A DNA stretch of 8,237 nucleotides from 1-14-0-10-45-29 sp964532715. GTDB taxonomy: Archaea; Micrarchaeota; Micrarchaeia; Anstonellales; Anstonellaceae. Position 1 is the first letter of the stretch; each line of letters begins with the position of its first letter. Under the pieces are notes generated by a model. That model was not told the origin of the DNA, ran no database searches, and worked only from the letters and a program-made list of their open reading frames with translations. The stretch is from positions 1-8,237 of the forward strand of contig CAZHIX010000043.1 in NCBI GenBank assembly GCA_964532715.1, in the 5' to 3' direction. Shown here in pieces: positions 1 to 6,332 of the stretch. The translations under genes were made by a program, and so were the position numbers.

Positions 1-812
1 ACATCTTCAAAAATAAAATTCATAGTTTCTGCACTTTTTGATATCGCAGAGTATTGATTTTCAATAGTAGTTTGCCAATGATAGCTATAGTCAAGAGATT
101 TTTCAAAATTTGATACAACTAATGAAAGCAATTTAAAATAGGAAATAAGTTTTGTGGGGCTTGTTACTATTGAAGAAAAGGCTATAAGTGGAGAGCCGTA
201 AAGGTTGGAGATTGCGTATATACTTAGATACGATTGACTGATAACAGTGTTAGCAAAAGTAGCTGGGTTGTTTTCTATCAAATCAAATGCAATAGAAGCA
301 AACCCTTGCGCATTTTTATATGACTCAGAAGATAAAATCATTTGTTCGTTTGCATCTTTTAAGTTGGTTGCTTGATTGGAATAATTTCGTAATAGGTAAG
401 ATTGTTCAGATAAATCTTGAGCAGAATAAATATTGATATCTGAAACATACATAGAATCAAGTGATAGTTGAAGTACTGGAAAATACAGTTGGTCTGGGGC
501 TAATTTATGTGCAAAAATAGTTTTGAAGGATGCCTCAAAGATATAATAGAGTATACTTTTTTGATTGAATATGTAAACACTATTCCAGTTATATTTTTTT
601 TCCCAAAAGTGAATAAATTTAGATTCAAGCAAAATTGGAGAGATTGAATCGCGAGTTTGGTTTAAAGAGATAAATGAGTTATCTAAAGTTATAGAATCCC
701 ATTCGTTTTTTAGCTGGTCATAAATTTGCTCATCGGATTGTGCATAAAAAACATTAGACATAAAAAATAACGATAGGATACACGCAAAAAACACATACCG
801 TTCTGATGACAA
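1..812 (-). CDS. Secreted protein of unknown function, N-terminal part only (runs off left edge)
   Basis: The minus strand is open without a stop from about 812 to base 1, giving roughly 270 residues and continuing past the window. I do not recognise the family. The start has no ATG. TTG at 812-810 is the best choice because GGGTGG (minus strand, 822-817) lies 4 nt upstream, like the site before the phosphoesterase gene. TTG at 824 and GTG at 794 are alternatives. From 812 the protein begins MSSERYVFFACILSLFFM, a charged start followed by a hydrophobic stretch, and then SNVFYAQS, which resembles a signal peptide with cleavage near YAQS. The mature part is rich in S, N, Q, Y and F and shows no further obvious membrane segment, suggesting an exported or surface protein. 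An in-frame ATG at 761 would remove the signal peptide. It is divergent from the gene at 942. The reading frame is clear; the start and function are uncertain. Confidence 0.72.
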   Translation of the reverse strand, partial: MSSERYVFFACILSLFFMSNVFYAQSDEQIYDQLKNEWDSITLDNSFISLNQTRDSISPILLESKFIHFWEKKYNWNSVYIFNQKSILYYIFEASFKTIFAHKLAPDQLYFPVLQLSLDSMYVSDINIYSAQDLSEQSYLLRNYSNQATNLKDANEQMILSSESYKNAQGFASIAFDLIENNPATFANTVISQSYLSIYAISNLYGSPLIAFSSIVTSPTKLISYFKLLSLVVSNFEKSLDYSYHWQTTIENQYSAISKSAETMNFIFED

Positions 813-870
813 AAAACCACCCAAGCAAGTTAAATTCTCCAAACAAGCAAAGCTGAAATAGCTACTTGCG

Positions 871-883
871 ATTATTTATATAG
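871..883. promoter_or_regulatory. TATA-like element, possibly shared by divergent genes
   Basis: The plus strand reads ATTATTTATATAG and the minus strand CTATATAAATAAT, so either strand gives a plausible archaeal TATA box. Transcription about 25 bp away would start near 905 on the plus strand, leaving a leader of about 37 nt that includes the GGGAG site before GTG 942. On the minus strand it would start near 853, leaving a leader of about 40 nt before TTG 812. Inferred from sequence and spacing only. Confidence 0.4.
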
Positions 884-941
884 ATTACATTAGTCTTTGC
901 CCAATTTAAACCTAATCAAACAATAAGATGCGGGAGATAAC

Positions 942-3155
942 GTGCCAAAAAGAGAACAGAGTTTTACAAATTACCAACAGAACAGCACACAACAAACAAA
1001 TAGATCTAAATTATTGTTAGTTATGGATGCGACTAATGGCAATCCTCAAGTTGTTTCTTCTAGATACATAGATATATTGGAGAATATGCCCCTTGCGGAG
1101 TCAATTAGAAAAAATGCAGATATAAAAGTTGGTAAAAGTAATGCTGGAGATGAAATTCAGGCAGTGAAAATTGTAGAGCATGGAGTTGAACGTTGGTTAA
1201 AAACGGCAAAGCCTACAACCGAACAAAAAAAAATAGAGCGATATTTGAACAATTGGTATTTTTTTGAAGAAAACCAAGATTATAGAAGCGAAGAAAAAAA
1301 TGATGAATATAGAGGATTTGATTTTTTACTTAAACTAAAAAATGGAACAGTTCGCCCCGCAAAGATTGATGGAAGAGGACAACTCTTTTTTGCAGGAATA
1401 AGTAATTTGAAAGTAGATGAAGAATTTTTACAATCAGTAGAGGCCATAATTTTGATATATCATGATTATAGAATAGATTTGCCCGGAGTGAGCATAGAAA
1501 CTTCACAAATTAATTCCAATTATTCTTATAATCAAGAATATGAGAAAGCACATAACGTAAGTGTAGACCAAGAACGATTTTACAATTCGCCTCAAATAAG
1601 AGCAACCGAAGTAGACGTAATTCAGATGAAAATAAATGAGCTAGTCGTGAGTAATTTGACATTAGATGAAAAGATTATGAAACTGCTCAATGATTATAAT
1701 GGATTAACAAATATTGGACGACTAAGAACAGATAGAGAAACTACAAGACGATGGTTTGCACAATACTCAGATATTTATAGATTGGTAGTACCACAAATTG
1801 AGCAAATGTATCAGCAAAACAGATTGCAGATTAACCCACAAACACTTGCAATCGTAAAAAGACTTGAAATGATGCGCATAAAAGCGATGCTTTTATGGAC
1901 ACTTTACAAAAGACAGAACCAGAATGAAAGTTCAGGTTTACAAACAAAAGATATAACACCAGTCGTAGTAAAACTGCATCCAAATGGGAGCGAGAGCCAT
2001 AGTTATGATTCTGAGCAGATATTGTATTCGCATATGGGATACGAGGAGGTAGAGGGTAAAAAACGACACTTTGAAGATTGTTTTATTGAATACGAAAACT
2101 TTAATGCGAATAACGCACAAAATCATGCATCGTTGATGCAAAATATAGTTGAAAACTCAAAAGAATCAAGATGCACAGATGATGCTTTGCTATCATATAA
2201 GACTAGTATGACTCTTGAATTGAAATCTAATCAAAACAGAAATAGACATGTCACACGCAAGCAAGATAGTGAATGCAAATCACTTGTTGAAGAACACTTG
2301 AAGTTAGATAATACGATTAACGCCACTAAAATATTGCAAATTAATAATTTGAAAAAAAATGATGCAGAAAAAAACAAAAAGAACATGCTAAAACAAGGCC
2401 AAAATGAAGAGAAAAAACAAATAGAAAAAAAGATGCAAGAAAAATTGAATAAAAAAAATAATGAAAAATTGAATAACAAAAACCGAAAGAATAAAAATAA
2501 ACAAAAAATTGAGGCAGTAATTTTTGATTTGGATGGAGTTTTATCAGATTCTGAAAAAGTGCATTTGAAAACATTTAATGATGTGTTTAGAGAACACGCA
2601 ATAAAAATAAGTGAAACGTATTGGAATGAGAATTATACAGGCAGAGGTTCAGAGTTTATAGTACAGGATATTATAGAGAAAAACTCACTTGATTTGAATG
2701 TTGAAAAGACTATGAAAAAAAGAAGTGAAATTTTTAGTTTGATTGTAAATGAAGGAAAAGTAAGACCCATAAAGGGCTCAAAAAAGCTTGTGAGGATTAT
2801 TCGTAACAAAGGAATAAAGGCCATAGTTGCATCAGGTGGACACAAAAAACATGTAAAAGCGCAATTAAAGTCAATTGGACTTGAAGATATGAAATTTCTT
2901 GCAATGGAAGATGTAAAAAATAGAAAACCTGCACCAGACGTTTTTTTGATGGCTGCAAAATTGATTGGAGTTAAACCAAGAAATTGCATTGTTATTGAGG
3001 ATTCAAAATCGGGGTTTGTTGCTGCAAAAAGGGCAAAAATGAAGTGCGCACTTATTGGAAAACACCACTCAAAAAAGCAGAGAGAAAATGCAGATTTGTG
3101 GATGCAAAAGCTTGATGTAAAAAAAATAATTAATTACATTGCAAAGAGATTATAG
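942..3155 (+). CDS. Large protein: unrecognised N-terminal region fused to a C-terminal HAD-superfamily phosphatase domain
   Basis: The start is GTG at 942, with GGGAG at 932-936 five bases upstream; the ATG at 928 is out of frame. Residues 523-737 are a complete HAD hydrolase of subfamily I (beta-phosphoglucomutase-like). Motif I is DLDGV with nucleophile D529 and acid/base D531, motif II is S631 in VASGG, motif III is K662 in RKPAPD, and motif IV is E686/D687 in VIEDSKSG. A helical cap of about 80 residues follows motif I. Such enzymes hydrolyse or transfer phosphate on small metabolites; the substrate cannot be read here. Residues 1-25 are polar and Q/N-rich, 25-185 look mixed alpha/beta, 225-325 look helical, and 330-460 look irregular. 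Residues 468-522 are a K/N/E/Q-rich, probably coiled or disordered linker. I do not recognise the N-terminal 460 residues. No well-placed internal start separates the HAD part, so this looks like a true fusion. Confidence 0.85.
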   Translation: MPKREQSFTNYQQNSTQQTNRSKLLLVMDATNGNPQVVSSRYIDILENMPLAESIRKNADIKVGKSNAGDEIQAVKIVEHGVERWLKTAKPTTEQKKIERYLNNWYFFEENQDYRSEEKNDEYRGFDFLLKLKNGTVRPAKIDGRGQLFFAGISNLKVDEEFLQSVEAIILIYHDYRIDLPGVSIETSQINSNYSYNQEYEKAHNVSVDQERFYNSPQIRATEVDVIQMKINELVVSNLTLDEKIMKLLNDYNGLTNIGRLRTDRETTRRWFAQYSDIYRLVVPQIEQMYQQNRLQINPQTLAIVKRLEMMRIKAMLLWTLYKRQNQNESSGLQTKDITPVVVKLHPNGSESHSYDSEQILYSHMGYEEVEGKKRHFEDCFIEYENFNANNAQNHASLMQNIVENSKESRCTDDALLSYKTSMTLELKSNQNRNRHVTRKQDSECKSLVEEHLKLDNTINATKILQINNLKKNDAEKNKKNMLKQGQNEEKKQIEKKMQEKLNKKNNEKLNNKNRKNKNKQKIEAVIFDLDGVLSDSEKVHLKTFNDVFREHAIKISETYWNENYTGRGSEFIVQDIIEKNSLDLNVEKTMKKRSEIFSLIVNEGKVRPIKGSKKLVRIIRNKGIKAIVASGGHKKHVKAQLKSIGLEDMKFLAMEDVKNRKPAPDVFLMAAKLIGVKPRNCIVIEDSKSGFVAAKRAKMKCALIGKHHSKKQRENADLWMQKLDVKKIINYIAKRL

Positions 3156-3215
3156 AGTTCCAAATAAAGTTGGTCAGATTACATATGTTTTAAACTGAGC
3201 ACGAGTTATACAGGC

Positions 3216-3833
3216 ATGGAAGCCAAAGATCTGCACATTAAAAAAATACTTGAAGTATTAAAAGAAAATTCGTATGATATGGGTTTTTGGCTTGATGAAT
3301 ATGATGATCTTTTTTCAGATTTTGACCCAAGACATTATTCTAAAAAGCAAATTTCAGACGACTTTTTGTTTGAATTAAAAAGAAGATTTCGTGAAGTGCC
3401 AAAAAATCATAAAATAAATGTAAATTTGTATTTGCCAAAAGTAGTTAGAAATCAGAAAATTGAAATTGCTACAAGAAAAAGAATAAGAGAACACTTTGAG
3501 TTTGAAATAAAAAACCTAGATAAAAAAAGAACTAAACGGAAAAAAACAGGAATAATATACTTAGTGGTAGGTGTGGCGATACTTGCCACAAATGCATATA
3601 TTGAATGGGAATTGTCTGAAGATAGGTTGATTTCGTTATTTGGATTTATACTTTCTCCTGCAGGATGGTTTTCTACATGGACAAGTTTTGAGAGATTTAT
3701 ATTTGACCCTTCAGATGAAACTGAAAAAAGAGAATTTTATTTGCGCATGCAAAAAACTGGCGTGAATTTTTTGGATATGGAAGATGTTGGCAAAAAAGTA
3801 AATATTGAATTTAGAGATAAAAATAAATTGTAG
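3216..3833 (+). CDS. Conserved two-helix membrane protein of unknown function
   Basis: This 205-residue protein starts at ATG 3216, 60 bp after the HAD fusion. No strong Shine-Dalgarno site is visible, and an AT-rich stretch at 3183-3194 is placed about right for a leaderless transcript. Residues 1-105 form a charged soluble domain with DDFLFELKRRFRE (48-60) and an IREHFEFEIKNL segment (90-101). A basic cluster, KKRTKRKK (103-110), precedes the first membrane helix (112-130). A second helix (138-158) contains SPAGWFSTW and is followed by ERFIFDP and a charged tail. The basic cluster predicts that both ends face the cytoplasm. From memory, the order 'HF..., basic stretch, helix, GW...W helix, FxxP/D tail' resembles conserved hypothetical membrane proteins of other prokaryotes with a GWVAxWRPxE-type motif. 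That match is recalled, not searched. Function unknown. Confidence 0.8.
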   Translation: MEAKDLHIKKILEVLKENSYDMGFWLDEYDDLFSDFDPRHYSKKQISDDFLFELKRRFREVPKNHKINVNLYLPKVVRNQKIEIATRKRIREHFEFEIKNLDKKRTKRKKTGIIYLVVGVAILATNAYIEWELSEDRLISLFGFILSPAGWFSTWTSFERFIFDPSDETEKREFYLRMQKTGVNFLDMEDVGKKVNIEFRDKNKL

Positions 3834-3838
3834 GCGCT

Positions 3839-3848
3839 TATTTATAAT
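3839..3848 (+). promoter_or_regulatory. TATA-like box for the cyclophilin gene
   Basis: TTATTTATAA lies just after the preceding stop codon. A start about 25 bp downstream would fall near 3868-3870, directly before the GAGGT Shine-Dalgarno site at 3871-3875. The cyclophilin mRNA would then have a leader of only about 12 nt. Inferred from motif and spacing. Confidence 0.4.
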
Positions 3849-3881
3849 TTTTGTTGAGATAGTATCTAGCGAGGTAGTTAT

Positions 3882-4469
3882 ATGCATAAGATAATGTCAG
3901 TTTTGATTTCGTTGGTGCTTTTGTTTGGTTGTACAACACAACAAAACATACAACAAGAACAAGTGAACGAGAAATTAGAACCAGAACAGACACAACAAAC
4001 ACTTGAGACTGATAATAAAGAGGTAGAAAATATGGCAAAAAATCCAACAGTTGTTTTTGAAACAGAAAAAGGAACATTTGAGGCAGAAATATTTTTGAAT
4101 GAGGCTCCAATTAGCGCAAATAATTTTTTGGGATTAGTTCAGAATAGATTTTATAATGGACTTACATTTCATCGTGTTGAACCAAGTTTTGTAGTTCAAG
4201 GAGGAGACCCAAAAGGGGACGGAACTGGCGGGTCAGATAAAACTATCAAACTTGAGATAAAACCGAATTTAAAACATGAGTATGGAACTCTTGGAATGGC
4301 ACGAGCTCAAGACCCAAACTCTGCAAGCTCACAATTTTATGTGGTTACCGGAGAAGCATCTTTTCTTGATGGACAATATGCAGTATTCGGAAAAGTTCTT
4401 GCAGATGGAATGCAAGTAGTTGAGAATATTGAAATTGGAGATAAGATGCAAAAAGTATATGTTAAGTAG
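3882..4469 (+). CDS. Cyclophilin-type peptidyl-prolyl cis-trans isomerase with lipoprotein-like signal peptide
   Basis: ATG 3882 follows GAGGT (3871-3875) with a 6-nt spacer. Residues 1-17 (MHKIMSVLISLVLLFGC) form a short signal peptide ending in a lipobox-like LFGC, so C17 is a candidate lipidated residue. Residues 18-50 are a Q/E-rich tether. Residues 51-195 are a compact cyclophilin domain that catalyses cis-trans isomerisation of X-Pro bonds. Visible family motifs are FHRV (catalytic Arg), FVVQGGDP, GTGGSD, GTLGMARA, SSQFYVVTG and FLDGQYAVFG. In FLDGQYAVFG, Phe and Tyr replace the Trp and His of human cyclophilin A, as in other prokaryotic cyclophilins, which generally implies weak cyclosporin binding. 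It probably helps fold proteins on the outer face of the membrane. An in-frame ATG (4032, M51) with its own GAGGT site could give a cytosolic form. TAG is followed immediately by an in-frame TAA. Confidence 0.93.
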   Translation: MHKIMSVLISLVLLFGCTTQQNIQQEQVNEKLEPEQTQQTLETDNKEVENMAKNPTVVFETEKGTFEAEIFLNEAPISANNFLGLVQNRFYNGLTFHRVEPSFVVQGGDPKGDGTGGSDKTIKLEIKPNLKHEYGTLGMARAQDPNSASSQFYVVTGEASFLDGQYAVFGKVLADGMQVVENIEIGDKMQKVYVK

Positions 4470-4498
4470 TAACGTTTGGAAAAAGCACTTGAAAAATA

Positions 4499-4513
4499 TT
4501 TTTTTTCTTTTTT
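4499..4513 (+). terminator. Oligo-T terminator after the cyclophilin gene
   Basis: The plus strand carries T8-C-T6 about 30 bp after the cyclophilin stop. No hairpin precedes it. Archaeal RNA polymerase terminates on such T-tracts without a stem-loop, and the tract sits between this gene and the oppositely oriented tRNA gene. Confidence 0.6.
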
Positions 4514-4556
4514 AATCTAGTTCTATTTAATTCTAATTCCAAATTCAGACTTAAAA

Positions 4557-4629
4557 TGGGGGGACCGAGATTTGAACTCGGACAACCAGGTCCCAAACCT
4601 GGCAGCATACCAGATTAGCTCATCCCCCC
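4557..4629 (-). tRNA. tRNA-Pro, anticodon UGG
   Basis: The minus strand folds into a standard 73-nt cloverleaf. The acceptor stem is GGGGGGA paired with UCCCCCC and discriminator A73. The D-loop carries G18-G19, and its stem has three pairs plus a U-U mismatch and an unusual A10-U25 pair. The anticodon stem CCAGG/CCUGG encloses loop UUUGGGA with anticodon UGG. The variable loop is 4 nt, and the T-arm CCGAG/CUCGG encloses UUCAAAU. G35, G36 and A73 fit proline identity. There is no intron, and CCA is not encoded (the next bases are TTT), so it must be added afterwards. It lies 58 bp downstream of the antiporter gene on the same strand. I could not assign its own promoter. Confidence 0.96.
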
Positions 4630-4687
4630 ATAATTGAAGATGGTACTAAACACATTGAAAATGACAGATAGATATTGAAGACTAAAA

Positions 4688-5683
4688 TTAAAAAACAAAT
4701 GTAGGGATTATACCTACTGAAGATAGCACTAGATATAGTATGTACAACACATACATGAGCAAAAGAATAATTCCTTCAGAACGTTGTAATGTCATCTTTT
4801 TCTTCCCAAATAATGCAAACAAGAAAAGAGCCAAGGAAGAAAGAACTACTACAAGTATATCTAAATTTCTTGCAGGTTCAAAACTGATTGGGTTGATTAA
4901 CGAGGCGATTGCAAGCACAAAAAAGATATTGAATATATTTGAACCGACAATATTTCCCACTGCTAAATCAGGATTTTTCTTTATTGCGGCAAGAATTGAA
5001 GTGACAAGCTCAGGTAATGATGTCCCGATTGCGACGATTGTAAGCCCGATTAGCGCTTGAGAGATACCTAAAAAGTTAGCAATTGATACCGCACTATTGA
5101 CTACCCACTCACCTCCAAGATAAAGACCGATTATTCCTGCAATTATATACGAAACAGATACGACCAAATCATATTTTGCATCAGTTATGCCTATGTTTTC
5201 TTTATCGTTTTTCATCATCGTGTATATATAGTATAAAAATATTGCAAAAAAAGACAGAAGAATTAGCCCATCACTTCGTGTTATTTGAGACGTTTGAAGA
5301 CCATCTATCAAAATATGATTTGCAAGTATTACCACAACGATTGCTGCAAGAAGAGAAAAAGGTATTTCATTCCACACAGTCGCATCTTTTATATTTATTT
5401 TATAAAAAATTGCAGAACAGCCCATTATCAAAAGAATATTAGAAATGTTCGAACCTAAAATGTTTCCAATTAAAAGACCACTACTGCCATCATTAGATGC
5501 GATTATACTTACAAAAAGTTCTGGCAATGAAGTTCCAAATGCGACTACAGTAAGGCCGATTATTAAATCAGATATTTTGAAACGACGTGCAAGAGATACT
5601 GCACCCTCAATTAGAAAATCTGCGCCTTTTACAAGTGCAACAAACCCAAGAAGTAATAGTGCGCCATCAACCAAAATAGACAT
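4688..5683 (-). CDS. Calcium/sodium antiporter (CaCA family, YrbG/NCX_Mj type)
   Basis: This 331-residue, very hydrophobic protein has about ten membrane helices, the usual length for prokaryotic members. It exchanges Ca2+ for Na+ (or H+) across the cytoplasmic membrane. The inverted-topology alpha repeats are clear. Alpha-1 has GLTVVAFGTSLPEL (43-56, acidic E55) and GNILGSNISN (73-82). Alpha-2 has GLTIVAIGTSLPEL (213-226, E225) and GNIVGSNIFN (243-252). The two glutamates correspond to the cation ligands E54 and E213 of the Methanocaldococcus jannaschii exchanger. The position matching its D240 is asparagine (N252), so the two repeats are nearly symmetric (N82/N252). The start is ATG 5683 without a Shine-Dalgarno site. 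An AT-rich box about 25 bp upstream would fit a leaderless mRNA, so this gene may not depend on the phosphoesterase transcript ending 52 bp upstream. Confidence 0.95.
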   Translation of the reverse strand: MSILVDGALLLLGFVALVKGADFLIEGAVSLARRFKISDLIIGLTVVAFGTSLPELFVSIIASNDGSSGLLIGNILGSNISNILLIMGCSAIFYKINIKDATVWNEIPFSLLAAIVVVILANHILIDGLQTSQITRSDGLILLSFFAIFLYYIYTMMKNDKENIGITDAKYDLVVSVSYIIAGIIGLYLGGEWVVNSAVSIANFLGISQALIGLTIVAIGTSLPELVTSILAAIKKNPDLAVGNIVGSNIFNIFFVLAIASLINPISFEPARNLDILVVVLSSLALFLFALFGKKKMTLQRSEGIILLLMYVLYILYLVLSSVGIIPTFVF

Positions 5684-5702
5684 TATATGAAAAGGGATCT
5701 AA

Positions 5703-5712
5703 ATAATTAAAA
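5703..5712 (-). promoter_or_regulatory. Possible TATA box for the antiporter gene
   Basis: The minus strand reads TTTAATTATT centred about 25 bp upstream of ATG 5683, and no Shine-Dalgarno site lies between. That spacing suits leaderless archaeal mRNA. The region is AT-rich throughout, so the assignment is weak. Confidence 0.3.
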
Positions 5713-5735
5713 AATAACACTTAAAGCAGGTCAGA

Positions 5736-6330
5736 TTAAATGCTGAAAAATTCTACTTTTATTTCATCTGAAATCTCAATTAATGATGCACGACGAGATT
5801 CTATGGCACCGAGTTTTATTACTAAAGTGTCGTTGATGATTTTCCGACCTTCGTGCTCGTGAATATGACCACATATAACGATAAGAGGCTTTTTTTTGTC
5901 AATTATATCACGCACTGATTGCGAACCGGCATGAATTGAACCGCTTACCTCATCAAAAATACCTTTTGGCGGAGGATGAGAAATTAGTATCGTGTTTTGA
6001 TCTACCCCAGATGAATCAAGTATGTGCTCAATTTGGCGCTCAGAAAGCTCACTTGGAGTATTAAATGGTGTTGGATTTGAACNNNNNNNNNNCGTAACCG
6101 GGTTGATCGCGCATAAATTCCAACACACTGGCCGGGTCCATATTTCCATGAACAAAATAGAATTTTTTTCCAAACAATGAAATAAGTTCTTCTACAAAAG
6201 AAACAGGACCCCGATTAGATAGATCCCCGGCACAAATTACATAATCTATATCTGAACGAGCAGCGTACGCGCGCAGTGATTCAAGTGCATCCTCATCAGC
6301 ATGAATGTCCGAAAACGCAAGAATACGCAT
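5736..6330 (-). CDS. Calcineurin-like metallophosphoesterase, interrupted by an assembly gap
   Basis: Two halves of one gene flank a 10-N gap. The 5' half starts at ATG 6330, with GGTGG (6340-6336) five bases upstream inside the nop5 end. It encodes 79 residues with the metal-binding motifs D8-x-H10 (FSDIH), G35-D36 (AGDLSNRG) and GNMD (62-65, equivalent to GNHD). The 3' half, 114 residues, is in another frame across the Ns and opens SNPTPFNTP. It then carries ISHPPPKG and CGHIHEHEG, the histidine motifs that complete the two-metal site. Together they match the family of small archaeal and bacterial phosphoesterases (YfcE/Icc-like, about 215-225 residues), so roughly 15-30 residues are hidden. 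The substrate is unknown; relatives hydrolyse phosphodiesters or phosphomonoesters. Only 2 bp separate the start from the nop5 stop, so the two are surely co-transcribed. The frame break is best explained by the arbitrary gap size, not by a pseudogene. Confidence 0.88.
6083..6092. other. Assembly gap of 10 Ns
   Basis: Ten Ns join two contigs inside the phosphoesterase gene. The flanking frames fit together only if the true gap length is a multiple of three. The base context on the far side (NGT before the SNPTPF codons) is compatible with the Gly that usually precedes this motif. The true length is probably several tens of bases. Confidence 0.95.
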
Positions 6331-6332
6331 AA

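Noticed and set aside
928..930. ATG just upstream of the HAD fusion as an alternative start
   Set aside because: It is out of frame with the long gene, and GTG 942 has GGGAG at ideal spacing.
1938..2989. Several minus-strand open frames of 67-118 codons antisense to the HAD fusion gene
   Set aside because: They are F/L/C-rich mirror images of the K/N/E-rich coding strand, lack start signals, and overlap a gene with clear catalytic motifs.
3838..4110. Minus-strand 90-codon open frame opposite the cyclophilin signal and linker
   Set aside because: It overlaps the cyclophilin start and TATA region antisense, with no supporting signals.
4664..4694. TATA-like stretches upstream of tRNA-Pro on the minus strand
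   Set aside because: Two AT-rich candidates lie 40 and about 58 bp upstream, one overlapping the antiporter stop codon. Neither is clearly better, so no promoter was assigned.
4740..5690. Three plus-strand open frames opposite the antiporter gene
   Set aside because: The minus strand encodes an unmistakable CaCA antiporter with both alpha repeats. The opposite frames have no recognisable domain or ribosome site.
3170..5739. Short repeat GGTCAGATTA at about 3172 and 5729
   Set aside because: It is a ten-base match seen twice in different contexts with no symmetry or spacing; chance is sufficient.
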